DNA from: Paenibacillus mendelii
GTDB taxonomy: Bacteria; Bacillota; Bacilli; Paenibacillales; Paenibacillaceae
Assembly: GCF_024498075.1 (NCBI RefSeq)
Contig: NZ_JANHOF010000001.1
Location: forward strand, 124,001-188,000
Direction of reading: 5' to 3'
DNA: 64,000 nt
Both the position numbers and the translations under genes were made by a program. Under the pieces are notes generated by a model. That model was not told where the DNA came from and did no database searches. It was given only the letters and a program-made list of their open reading frames with translations. This document shows, piece after piece, positions 9,393 through 17,205 of the stretch (position 1 is the stretch's first letter; each line of letters opens with the position of its first letter).

Positions 9393-9596
9393 TTAAAAAT
9401 TAAAATTATGGTTATTGTTTTTGATATCGATCATCGTAGCGAGAATAATCGAGCCGAAAGCTGTATAGATCCCTACAAAGTAAAGCGACATTTCGCTTTT
9501 TGGTATGAAAGCGACACTGAATACAGCGAGATAATCAATTATCGTCCATAGTGAGCTTTTTAATGCGATGAAGTCTTTACGAAACAAATTAAGCAT
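9393..9596 (-). pseudogene. N-terminal relic of an ABC-2 type permease
   Basis: Sixty-seven residues remain, starting MLNLFRKDF with two predicted transmembrane segments. This corresponds to the first part of ABC-2 exporter permeases of about 210 residues (bacitracin/antimicrobial-peptide exporter type). The reading frame ends at 9393 right after ATMIDIKNNN, so the remaining transmembrane segments are lost. Its ATG overlaps the stop of an upstream ATPase relic (GTATTCATGCTTAA), preserving the coupled layout of the original exporter operon. The product would not form a functional permease. Confidence 0.6.
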
Positions 9597-9692
9597 GAAT
9601 ACGTCCTCCCTTGGCGGTAAAATAGATGATGTCTTCTAAGGAAGGTTTATCCAAAAGAGCGTAACTGCCAAACAACTGTTCAGCCTTCTGTT
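9589..9692 (-). pseudogene. C-terminal relic of an ABC exporter ATPase
   Basis: An open minus-strand stretch of about 33 codons reads AEQLFGSYALL then SLEDIIYFTAKG, typical of the extreme C-terminus of drug- or peptide-exporter ATPases. It ends at TAA 9589-9591, overlapping the permease start. A stop at about 9693 and the IS110 relic beyond it mark where the rest was lost. No Walker or signature motif remains. Confidence 0.55.
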
Positions 9693-9735
9693 ATACTGAT
9701 AAACATTAGATACTCATCTAATCGAAGAAGTATAT

Positions 9736-9751
9736 AAGTTCTTGTCAATTT
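9736..9751. repeat. second copy of a 16-bp direct repeat
   Basis: AAGTTCTTGTCAATTT occurs here and at 9226-9241, bracketing the ABC exporter relic about 0.5 kb apart. Confidence 0.7.
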
Positions 9752-9802
9752 CGGCCAAAAAGCGCATTCTAAAAAGGGCTGTGAGGTTTCTCGACAGCCT
9801 GA

Positions 9803-10003
9803 ATGAATGCCGCAATCTATGCGGTTTTCAAAGTCTATATTACGGTGTGGTCTGCGCAGTTCACGAAATCCGAAACTGTTTACTTTGATAAAAAGCAAGC
9901 AGAAGGCAAACCGTCTAAAGTGGCCGTCATAGCTTGCGTAAACAAGCTGATCCACTGGGTTTATGCGATTCTGACCAAAAAAGAAGCATTTCGTCTAAGC
10001 TAA
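9803..10003 (+). pseudogene. C-terminal relic of an IS110-family transposase
   Basis: Sixty-six residues ending YFDKKQAEGKPSKVAVIAC, then NKLIHWVYAILTKKEAF, match the pattern of the C-terminal end of IS110/IS116/IS902 transposases. The DEDD catalytic domain and the Ser-containing region are missing, and a stop precedes the first ATG. The insertion probably contributed to truncating the neighbouring ABC exporter genes. The downstream stretch 10004-10214 holds no recognisable gene. Confidence 0.6.
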
Positions 10004-10214
10004 GCAAGAATCACTCACTTTTTAGAAATACCTTCCCATGCTCTTGGGATTAGCTAGAATAGTTGAGCGACCATGAGTGAAAGTCAGACTACCTTATTAC
10101 CATACAACTGTTAGCTCTACCGGCAACAATTTCGTTTGTGCTACCGTTAACGCATCCAGTTAATTAGTTAAGAAATAAGCTGCCGCGGTTAAAGCATCTT
10201 AATCGTAAAAGAAA

Positions 10215-10255
10215 CAGCGGCGGACTAGGACTCGAAAAGTCTTAGACTGCCGCTG
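10215..10255 (-). terminator. terminator of the MFS efflux gene
   Basis: CAGCGGC (10215-10221) pairs with GCCGCTG (10249-10255), and an inner CTAGGACT (10225-10232) pairs with AGTCTTAG (10239-10246). It lies about 40 nt beyond the stop of the minus-strand MFS gene. Confidence 0.7.
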
Positions 10256-10295
10256 CTATTATCGTGCATTTCCCTCATCAATGAAGCGTTTCGTG

Positions 10296-11723
10296 CTAAC
10301 TGTCGTTCCGCAAACCAAATGCTGCGACTAAGGCGATGATCACAGCGGCAGTCGCCGCCAGAAAGGCATCCGAATAAGAGACAGCATCCAGCATGTATAA
10401 GGGATTCAAGGAATTCTTGGCTTCTCGACGAGCGGATAATAGTGCCCCAATCATTCCCGCTCCTACACCTGCTCCGAGATATAAAGAACCCTGGAATATT
10501 CCCATTCCTACACCGACTTGTTCTTTCGTTAGCGCGCTTACCGCAGCGTTGTTGGTAGGGGAATTCGTAAGTGCAAAAGCGATCCCCACGCCCAAGACGC
10601 CCGCCGAAACCAAAACGGGAGAAGCACCGGAGGCAAAGGTCGACAAGTAGAAAGTTGAAATCCCCATCACTGTCACACCTGCAATAATCAGCCGTCTTTC
10701 TCCCAATCGATCTGAGATACGACCTACTAATGGCGAGAGAATCGCTACAGCCGCCCCTCCCGGTAATAGGATCATTCCCGCTTGTCCGGGGGAAAGTCCG
10801 TTCACTTCTACGACCAGCAGCGGAACGAAAACAAGCACTGAAAAATAAGCAAACATCGAAAAAACGACTACAATAACCGAACACACATAGAACCTGTTTT
10901 TAAACAAGACTGGCGGCACAAATGGATTCTCTACGGTGACAATGCGCCAGACAAATCCGATCAAAGCCAATAGAGAGCCTATTAGACTGCCTAATGAAGT
11001 GAACGAAGCAAAACCGACCGTCTCTCCTTGTGTTACACCAAAGAGAAGCAACCCTGCTGTAAGTCCAAGCAGCGCTCCTCCGATTACATCAAATTTCCGA
11101 TGCTTTCCGGTCTCAAATGTCGGTTTGATCGCCGGCAGAGCGTAGCGTGCACCAACTACGACAATGATGGTCAGCAAAAACGCAAACCAAAATAGAGATT
11201 GCCAACCTAATAATTGACCGACCACTCCTCCAAAAATCGGACCTCCGGCTGTTCCGACACCAATACAGCCTGCTATGATGCCAAGAGCGCCTCCTCGTTG
11301 TCCCGGTGGAAAAACCTTAGAAATGGCGACGATGGAAAGAACCGGTATGGCTGACATTCCAGCACCCTGAACCATTCGTCCCAAAACCAAGACGGGAAGG
11401 CTTGGAGCGAGAGCACAAATCAGACTTCCCAGCGACAGGATCAATACGGCAAAAGAAAACAGCTTCTTCAGCTCGAAGTAATCAGACATGCTCCCATAAA
11501 CGGGAACTCCGATCGCCAGTATAAGTGCTATACCGCTCACTACCCAGCTTACTTGAGCTTGCGAAGCTTCCAGTTGCTCGCTAATAAGAGGAAGAACTGG
11601 ATTGACCATATCCACCGTTATCGCAGCCACTAGGACAGATAGAGCGAATATCATGATTAAGAGTGTTGTAGATACTTGCTTTTGTAACCGTTTAGATTCT
11701 GTGGATTGTATATTCGGTTTCAT
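10296..11723 (-). CDS. MFS drug efflux transporter, 14-TM DHA2/Tet-like
   Basis: A 475-residue major facilitator with the length and spacing of 14-helix proton-driven drug exporters (TetK/TetL/QacA group). Motif A is GSMSDYFELKK (about residues 78-88). Motif C (GCIGVGTAGGPIFGG, about 152-166) is the signature of exporters. ATG 11723 is preceded by TTTTTAGGAGGC, which is itself buried in a hairpin with an upstream mini-ORF (separate entries). That suggests induction by a ribosome-acting or translation-stalling compound, as for tet(L), cat and erm genes. The substrate cannot be named. The tail is followed by a terminator. It faces away from the methyltransferase at 11974. Confidence 0.88.
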   Translation of the reverse strand: MKPNIQSTESKRLQKQVSTTLLIMIFALSVLVAAITVDMVNPVLPLISEQLEASQAQVSWVVSGIALILAIGVPVYGSMSDYFELKKLFSFAVLILSLGSLICALAPSLPVLVLGRMVQGAGMSAIPVLSIVAISKVFPPGQRGGALGIIAGCIGVGTAGGPIFGGVVGQLLGWQSLFWFAFLLTIIVVVGARYALPAIKPTFETGKHRKFDVIGGALLGLTAGLLLFGVTQGETVGFASFTSLGSLIGSLLALIGFVWRIVTVENPFVPPVLFKNRFYVCSVIVVVFSMFAYFSVLVFVPLLVVEVNGLSPGQAGMILLPGGAAVAILSPLVGRISDRLGERRLIIAGVTVMGISTFYLSTFASGASPVLVSAGVLGVGIAFALTNSPTNNAAVSALTKEQVGVGMGIFQGSLYLGAGVGAGMIGALLSARREAKNSLNPLYMLDAVSYSDAFLAATAAVIIALVAAFGLRNDS

Positions 11724-11730
11724 TATATTT

Positions 11731-11761
11731 GCCTCCTAAAAATAATGTTTTTTTAGGAGGC
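11731..11761 (-). promoter_or_regulatory. Shine-Dalgarno-sequestering hairpin (putative translational attenuator)
   Basis: A perfect 12-bp inverted repeat (GCCTCCTAAAAA at 11731-11742 and its complement at 11750-11761). In the transcript the right arm contains TTTTTAGGAGGC, which is the ribosome site of the efflux gene, and the left arm contains the anti-SD CCTCC. Folding would block initiation. The end of a 9-codon leader ORF runs into the left arm. Confidence 0.7.
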
Positions 11762-11782
11762 TAAATCATCCGCTTTTTTCAC
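11753..11782 (-). CDS. putative 9-residue leader peptide of the efflux gene
   Basis: GTG AAA AAA GCG GAT GAT TTA GCC TCC TAA, encoding MKKADDLAS, preceded by GAGGAG four nucleotides before the GTG. The last codons and stop lie inside the left arm of the SD-sequestering hairpin, so a ribosome stalled on the leader would open it. The layout matches leader peptides of tet(L)-, cat- and erm-type attenuators. No homology can be claimed for so short a peptide; coding is inferred from architecture. Confidence 0.5.
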   Translation of the reverse strand: MKKADDLAS

Positions 11783-11973
11783 CAAACTCCTCACACCCCA
11801 TTGCTCAATGTAAAAAATATACGCTATGTTGTATATGAAAGCAACCTACGTCATTGTTCGTACATCCATTCGCTTCCAATTATCTCTTGGCAATTCTAGT
11901 ATTTAAAGTGTCTATGAACGAAGCAGGATTTGGGATAAAAAGGTATAATGGATTATATTTAAGGGGGATTGTG

Positions 11974-12756
11974 ATGGATACTGAGAAACGCTCGACATTC
12001 AACCATGTCGCAGAACTCTATAATCGTACTCGAAATCGTTATCCCGATCTTTTATTTAATGAGTTGTTCCATTTACTACAGCTGCCTTCCGAAGCACATG
12101 CTTTAGAGATAGGTCCAGGGACTGGCATCGCCACAATCGAGCTTGCAAAGTACGGTTTTCGAATCACTGCAGTCGAGCTTGGCGCCGAGATGGCTGCCGT
12201 CGCTCGATGCAATCTAGCAGCATTTCCCAATGTCGATATCCAAGTAGCCCCATTCGAGGAATGGAAGCCACCGACTGAACCATTCGACCTTATCCTTTCA
12301 GCAACTTCTTTTCATTGGATCGACCCGGAAGTACGATATCAGAAAACAGCATCTATTCTAAGAGTTGGAGGTTATCTGGCAATTATCAACTACCGTCACG
12401 TCGCGGGTGGCGATCAGTCTTTTTTTGATCAGGTGCAGCATTGTTATGAGAGATATATGCCAGGTACCCCTCCAAATCTCCGCCTCCCTCAAATTGAGGA
12501 TATTGCTCCTGCTACGTATGAGCTAGAAGCAAGTGGGCTGTTCGAGAAACCTTCAGTACGAAGATATGTTAGCGAAGAGACCTATAGCTCAAAGCAATAT
12601 ATGGATCTGCTTTCGACCTATTCTGATCACCGAATGCTTGATGAAACCAATCGTAAGCTGCTCTTCGATTGTATAAGTTCCTTGATCGACCAGCAGTATG
12701 GCGGTAAAGTAACAAAACGCTATCTCAATGAACTTATTCTAACTCGAAGATGCTAA
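11974..12756 (+). CDS. class I SAM-dependent methyltransferase
   Basis: A 260-residue methyltransferase. Motif I is ALEIGPGTGIATIELA (about residues 40-55), the ribose-binding acidic residue follows in TAVELG, and ILSATSFHWID is the motif IV region. The pattern resembles generic methyltransferases of the UbiE/Tam type; the FHWI motif is typical of trans-aconitate-methyltransferase-like proteins. The ATG at 11974 (or GTG 11971) has AAGGGGG just upstream and is preferred over an in-frame ATG 40 codons earlier that lacks one. It diverges from the MFS efflux gene and ends before a terminator hairpin. Confidence 0.85.
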   Translation: MDTEKRSTFNHVAELYNRTRNRYPDLLFNELFHLLQLPSEAHALEIGPGTGIATIELAKYGFRITAVELGAEMAAVARCNLAAFPNVDIQVAPFEEWKPPTEPFDLILSATSFHWIDPEVRYQKTASILRVGGYLAIINYRHVAGGDQSFFDQVQHCYERYMPGTPPNLRLPQIEDIAPATYELEASGLFEKPSVRRYVSEETYSSKQYMDLLSTYSDHRMLDETNRKLLFDCISSLIDQQYGGKVTKRYLNELILTRRC

Positions 12757-12784
12757 TCGAATATGGTAACTCTTACAGGCAACA

Positions 12785-12816
12785 AGCAGCCAACATTCAT
12801 TATCATGTTGGCTGCT
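12785..12816 (+). terminator. terminator after the methyltransferase
   Basis: AGCAGCCAACAT (12785-12796) and ATGTTGGCTGCT (12805-12816) form a 12-bp perfect stem with an 8-nt loop and a short T run. Confidence 0.8.
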
Positions 12817-12887
12817 TTACTCGCATGTGTGCAATCCCAGTCACGTGCACGCGTTAACGCGTTAAGATTATGTCATCGTATCCGTAC

Positions 12888-13628
12888 TCAACTCTGCAGT
12901 GATGATTTCGCACCGATACTTATTAACCAGGTGACCATAGTGTCCCTTCGAGTGTCAATACCCCCTGCCGCATCAAGAGGGGTCTGGTTGGTATAATCAG
13001 GGGATCCATTGATGTCGGCTCCTCGTGAGAGCAGGTATTCGGCTGCCCTCCGCTGTCCACCGTGGCACGCTTGCCAGAAAGCTTCGGTAATGTCTTCCGC
13101 CGCAGGTGACGAATTGCTGGCTAGAAGTTCCTGTATGCGAGGCATCATCCCAAGCGCTGCCGCGTGCCACAGCCTGTCAACACGGGCGCCCCGCTGTACC
13201 AGCAGGCGAGCAACATTCCAACAACCGTAACCCACCGCATTATCCAAAGGGCTTCCGCCGCCGATGGAGCCGCCAAGTCCTTCAATATCGGCTCCCCCAT
13301 CGATCAACACAGCGGCAACATCCACATCGTCACTGCTGGCCGCCCAATGCAACGGTGTCTCCGAGTACCTCCCCCCAATTATTGGTGCATTTGGGTCAGC
13401 ACCCTTAGCAATTAGCATCTCTACGATCATAGGTCCGTTGGGGAAGTAGCCGGGCCAGTCACTTACAACATGCAGAGCTGTTCGAGAAATACCTTTACTG
13501 TCTTGGACTCTCTGGGATGCCAATTCAGGAAATTCTTCTAGGAGACGATGCAATGCATCTACATCGCCCGTTTGAACCGCATGTACAAACGACACGACTA
13601 TTGGATCGTTGTGTTTGATGGATTCCAT
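12888..13628 (-). CDS. ankyrin-repeat protein
   Basis: A 246-residue soluble protein built of about five or six ankyrin repeats. Recognisable consensus pieces are TALHVVSDWPGYF, ETPLHWAASSDDVDVAAVLI (about residues 85-104), SPLDNAVGYGCWNVARLLV and QTPLDAAGG. No catalytic domain or signal peptide is present, so it is a cytoplasmic protein-interaction scaffold of unknown partner. The ATG at 13628 is preceded by AAGGAGCG. It appears monocistronic; the flanking 13629-13800 interval shows no gene. Confidence 0.85.
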   Translation of the reverse strand: MESIKHNDPIVVSFVHAVQTGDVDALHRLLEEFPELASQRVQDSKGISRTALHVVSDWPGYFPNGPMIVEMLIAKGADPNAPIIGGRYSETPLHWAASSDDVDVAAVLIDGGADIEGLGGSIGGGSPLDNAVGYGCWNVARLLVQRGARVDRLWHAAALGMMPRIQELLASNSSPAAEDITEAFWQACHGGQRRAAEYLLSRGADINGSPDYTNQTPLDAAGGIDTRRDTMVTWLISIGAKSSLQS

Positions 13629-13800
13629 AAATTCGCTCCTTATGCATCAAATAGTAAGAATCTTCAAATCTACAATTGGCTACGATGTAATCTTCATTAG
13701 TATGACCTAAAAATATTCCTTAAGAATCATCTCACCCATAATCGTGATAGCTAAACCTAACTTGTAAACTAGTGTAAGCATTCACGTAATAACGCAGGCT

Positions 13801-14712
13801 CTATAGAACGGATACGATCCATTTAATCCAGTAGGCAGCCGGTATCAGTAATACCTGAGCAAGAACCGTTCCTAATAATCGTGAAATCATTAACATCCCA
13901 AATATCCGATGAAGTACAGCGAACTCTCGTTCTCCTCGAAGAACTTTATCGGTCATTAAACCAATTTGAGGATCAATAAGTATGGTCAATAATAGGGTCG
14001 CTATCCCATTAATTAAACCTGAAGATTGCGATGCGGCAATCGAATAATCCGCGGTTAATGTTGAAGCAAGAAGCGCGGCCAACACACCAATGGTGTAAAT
14101 TGCAGTCACCACACAATTAAGAACGACTATCCTTTTGGGTAAGCTGCCGATCCTCAATCGTGACAACATGGAAAGCTTGGGATATCTCAAATGATACCGA
14201 GCGTTCTGTAGCTTTTGAATAGATACCGAAGAACGCACCATTCGGGGTATGGAACCTGCCACTTCAAAATGGGATATTACTCTGGAAGAGAGTATAACAG
14301 CTGACGGGAACAACAATAATGCTGTAAATGTTCCCATAGTAGCTGCACCAATAATAATCCGCAGCTGGTCAATTAGATTATAATCTACATGAAGTTTTGC
14401 GGAGTCTATGATCTTACCGGTAAGTGGAGCCTGAATCATATTAGCTGTTCTTGAAACGAGGAGGATTATTCCCGACAGGGATAAAGCAACTGCCAGTTTC
14501 CCTAAACGGACCCCCGCCGAGCGAAGTGAGTAAGTCAGTGTCTCTGTAAGATGAATAACAAATGTAAATAGCGATACAAGCATGACCTGCTCTAGCATAT
14601 CCCACACCTCATTATGATCCCAGGTAACGAGCAACTTATGCCTAATTATAAATAGAGATAACATAGCTAAAAAGAGAAATAAACATCTACATTTATTTCC
14701 AGTTTTTTTCAT
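13801..14712 (-). CDS. amj: Amj-family lipid II flippase (alternate to MurJ)
   Basis: A 303-residue polytopic membrane protein with about seven or eight transmembrane segments. The block HLTETLTYSLRSAGVR (about residues 54-69), then LVSRTANMIQAPLTG and IIGAATMGT, is the pattern I associate with Amj (YdaH, DUF2837). In Bacillus subtilis Amj can flip lipid II across the membrane in place of MurJ and is induced by envelope stress through sigma-M. The protein is slightly longer than YdaH (about 265) because of its N-terminus. It stands alone, downstream of a broken ArsR gene on the same strand. No sigma-M promoter was resolved by eye. Confidence 0.8.
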   Translation of the reverse strand: MKKTGNKCRCLFLFLAMLSLFIIRHKLLVTWDHNEVWDMLEQVMLVSLFTFVIHLTETLTYSLRSAGVRLGKLAVALSLSGIILLVSRTANMIQAPLTGKIIDSAKLHVDYNLIDQLRIIIGAATMGTFTALLLFPSAVILSSRVISHFEVAGSIPRMVRSSVSIQKLQNARYHLRYPKLSMLSRLRIGSLPKRIVVLNCVVTAIYTIGVLAALLASTLTADYSIAASQSSGLINGIATLLLTILIDPQIGLMTDKVLRGEREFAVLHRIFGMLMISRLLGTVLAQVLLIPAAYWIKWIVSVL

Positions 14713-14843
14713 GAGATTCTATTGAGGAATAATGCATGATGGGAAGAAGAACTCGAATTGGATACAAAAAAAAGCCCTTCTTTTGCATGAAGCAAACGAG
14801 AGCTCCTTTTTCTATCGTTGGTCAAGATGGCTAATACCGGCTC

Positions 14844-15161
14844 TTATTTATTGCCTTGGATTTCTTGCAAGTAATCGTCCAGCCGATCAAACCGGTCTTC
14901 CCACATGCTGCGAAAGGTTTGCAGCCAGGAGTCCATTTCCTGAAGAGGCTCAGACCGTAGTTGGTAGAATCGGCGGTTGGCATCTGGATGCACCTAGACA
15001 AGGTGTGCTTCATGGAGCACTTTCAAGTGCTTGGAAACTTGAGGCTGCCGAATATGAAGACGGTCGGCGATTTCTGTTACGGTTAGAGGGCCATATCGAA
15101 GCAGTTCGACCATTTGCAATCGGTTGGGTTCAGCTAGCGCGCTCAAAGTTGTTATATTCAT
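14844..15161 (-). pseudogene. ArsR-family transcriptional regulator with an internal amber stop
   Basis: The frame from ATG 15161 (ribosome site GGAGGGGG) encodes a winged-helix ArsR-type repressor of 105 codons. LSALAEPNRLQMVELL leads into the DNA-recognition helix QPQVSKHLKVLHEA. One TAG at 14994-14996 (codon 56, after AHLV) interrupts it, after which VHPDANRRFYQLR continues uninterrupted to TAA 14844. Only one substitution (for example from CAG) separates it from an intact gene, so it is either a recent nonsense mutation or a sequencing error. ArsR genes of this subtype usually precede an SRPBCC/AHSA1 gene, which is not present here. Confidence 0.75.
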
Positions 15162-15232
15162 ATCTTCCCCCTCCGATCCGCTTGGCTTGACAGTAACGGA
15201 TACTCATCATAGAAATTGCTTCACGTTTCTGC

Positions 15233-16153
15233 TTATTTACCAAGTCTTTCCACGGTTTCGTTGAAGTATGTCAACATGTCTTGATATTGAGGAGCATTAG
15301 CATTGTAATTTAAGTGATCCAGTCCGATCCACACATGGAATGTGTTTTCATATACTTCAAAATCGCTCTTCGCATGTACTGTTGAATAATGCTCCAGAAC
15401 AATATTTCTGTACAGTTCATACTCATGCTGATTGTACTTAAATTTCATCCAGTAGGTCATTCTGGATAGGTCTGCTAACCAATTATAAGACATTGCGTCA
15501 TCCCAATCTATTAAAGTCAGATTTCCAGCTTCATTGATGATTACATTTTTGGTTGATAGATCGCCATGACACAATACAGAGGGTAAGCTATCGCATGAAC
15601 GCAGCTTGTCAATAACCATTTTCTTGATCTCCAGTAAGTGATTTTGATCAAATAACTTCTTGGTTATCAAGCCATTCGCTATTTCATCATATTTATCCTG
15701 AATAAATTCAATAAATGATGTGTAATCTGCTATACCCGCTCCGATATAGCCGTAGTTTTCAATAGGAATCTCATGTATGTTTGATATCAATCGTGCAAGC
15801 TTCCCATAAAACTCTTTTCCAAATTCCTCATCGAATGCAGCATGATCCGCGTTAACTCCAGGCAGGCATTCCTCGAGCAGAAAGCCGGTTTGAAAATAGG
15901 AATCGTTTCTGTCAAATGCGATAATCTTGGCACAGCCAATCTGATGCTCCATCAATTTATGATGGACGAACATAAGCTTTCCATCTTCTGGCCAATTTCG
16001 TTGTCGATATCGTTTGAAAATATAGGGCTTATCGCTCACAATAACCTTATAAACGGAATTATTAGGAACATTATCGATCTTATTGATCTCATCTACTCTC
16101 GCATTTAATAATTCCTCGACCTTCACTCTTAAATGATGGATTATTTCTTCCAT
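15233..16153 (-). CDS. aminoglycoside-phosphotransferase-fold kinase (APH family)
   Basis: A protein of about 306 residues with the choline/aminoglycoside kinase fold. The Brenner-type catalytic loop is LCHGDLSTKNVII, followed by the metal-binding LIDWDDA. An N-terminal lobe with YIFKRYRQ supplies the ATP-contacting Lys. Such genes phosphorylate small hydroxylated molecules, and most are not resistance genes. I chose the ATG at 16153 (MEEIIHH) because earlier in-frame starts would overlap the AraC gene and the family normally begins here. A GGGGGG stretch lies just upstream but very close. It is co-directional with the AraC gene, with 64 nt between them. Confidence 0.82.
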   Translation of the reverse strand: MEEIIHHLRVKVEELLNARVDEINKIDNVPNNSVYKVIVSDKPYIFKRYRQRNWPEDGKLMFVHHKLMEHQIGCAKIIAFDRNDSYFQTGFLLEECLPGVNADHAAFDEEFGKEFYGKLARLISNIHEIPIENYGYIGAGIADYTSFIEFIQDKYDEIANGLITKKLFDQNHLLEIKKMVIDKLRSCDSLPSVLCHGDLSTKNVIINEAGNLTLIDWDDAMSYNWLADLSRMTYWMKFKYNQHEYELYRNIVLEHYSTVHAKSDFEVYENTFHVWIGLDHLNYNANAPQYQDMLTYFNETVERLGK

Positions 16154-16217
16154 GCTCCCCCCACAACCTCTCGCCATTATTAAATGCAGCATCGCATATT
16201 GCAGCTGCGTAACGTGT

Positions 16218-17078
16218 TCAATCTGGTGGAATATCCATGTAAGCATGTTGTTTCTGATACTCCTGCGGGGTCATCGACTCGCTCGCTTTGAACGTTTTGG
16301 TGAAATGAGCCCCGTCGTAAAAGCCGCTTACAATCGCGATTTCCGTAATCGGCTTCGATGTTGTTTCAAGAAGACGCTTCGCTCTCTCGATCCGAATGGA
16401 GAGGATGTACTTTCCGATGGTCATGCCCGTTACCGATTTGAACATATGGTTCAAATACCGCTCGTTCAGCGAGAAACGTTCAGCAACCGCGGGCAATAGT
16501 ATTTTCCCGCCATCATCCAACCGCTCCTGAATGTCTTCAATGACTTGACGTACGATTTGCTCGTGCTTGTTGCGGTAACCCGTACTCTGAACCTGGTGCA
16601 TATAGATCTTCATAAAAATATGAAGGAAATATAGCTTCGCCATAGTTGAGATTTGGCGGTTCAAGCGAAGCTCAGTCATCAAGGCGCGAAAGTCGGCCTG
16701 CAGCCCTGGCATCGACATTGGAACCTGACCGAATTCCACATGGTTGAATAAATCGCGCATTCTCGTATTCAAATCCGGACTATCGAATTGAAATCCCAAA
16801 TAATACAAATCGAACTCACCGTCGCTGCACACGCTGTGACGCACGTTGTCCGGCGCGTAATATAGATCCCCCTGCCGGAAGGATATCGTTCGTTTGTCCT
16901 GAATGACCGTATTCTCTCCCCGGATATAGAAATGCAATTCAAATCCCGATCCTGCGCCATCCCACCCCCTGTTTCTCCAGAAACCGAAGGAAGGGAAGGA
17001 AAACCGATGCCATTCAAGATCGAACAATTCGATGAGCTCTTTCAGATGTGTTGCCGTATTCAGATGCTGCTCTCTCAT
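16218..17078 (-). CDS. AraC-family regulator diverging from the PhyH pair
   Basis: About 286 residues: an N-terminal cupin sensor (SFRQGDLYYAPDNVRH, about residues 66-81), a linker helix region, and a C-terminal AraC double HTH with LNERYLNHMFKS and ITEIAIVSGFYDGAHFTKTF. The best ribosome site is GTGGGGGATATG ahead of the ATG at 17078; an in-frame ATG at 17096 has none. It is transcribed away from the PhyH genes across a 127-nt gap, the classical layout for an activator of a catabolic operon that responds to a small ligand, often a sugar. The ligand is unknown. Confidence 0.9.
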   Translation of the reverse strand: MREQHLNTATHLKELIELFDLEWHRFSFPSFGFWRNRGWDGAGSGFELHFYIRGENTVIQDKRTISFRQGDLYYAPDNVRHSVCSDGEFDLYYLGFQFDSPDLNTRMRDLFNHVEFGQVPMSMPGLQADFRALMTELRLNRQISTMAKLYFLHIFMKIYMHQVQSTGYRNKHEQIVRQVIEDIQERLDDGGKILLPAVAERFSLNERYLNHMFKSVTGMTIGKYILSIRIERAKRLLETTSKPITEIAIVSGFYDGAHFTKTFKASESMTPQEYQKQHAYMDIPPD

Positions 17079-17205
17079 CATATCCCCCACTTTCATATTA
17101 CAATTTTACAAATCATGATTTGATTATACAATCCAACGGGCCGATTTTGAACTATAATACGGACATAGATCGCAAGCAATGACACACAAAAGAGGGATGT
17201 GTAGG

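Noticed and set aside
10225-10884. 219-codon minus-strand frame overlapping the MFS gene
   Set aside because: It is a shifted frame of the MFS coding sequence with low-complexity Arg/Ser/Cys composition. The MFS frame shows clear transmembrane segments and motifs.
11731-11761. Reading the hairpin before the MFS gene as a simple terminator
   Set aside because: Although it has a U-rich loop, it contains the ribosome site of the gene immediately downstream and a leader ORF ends in it, which fits attenuation better.
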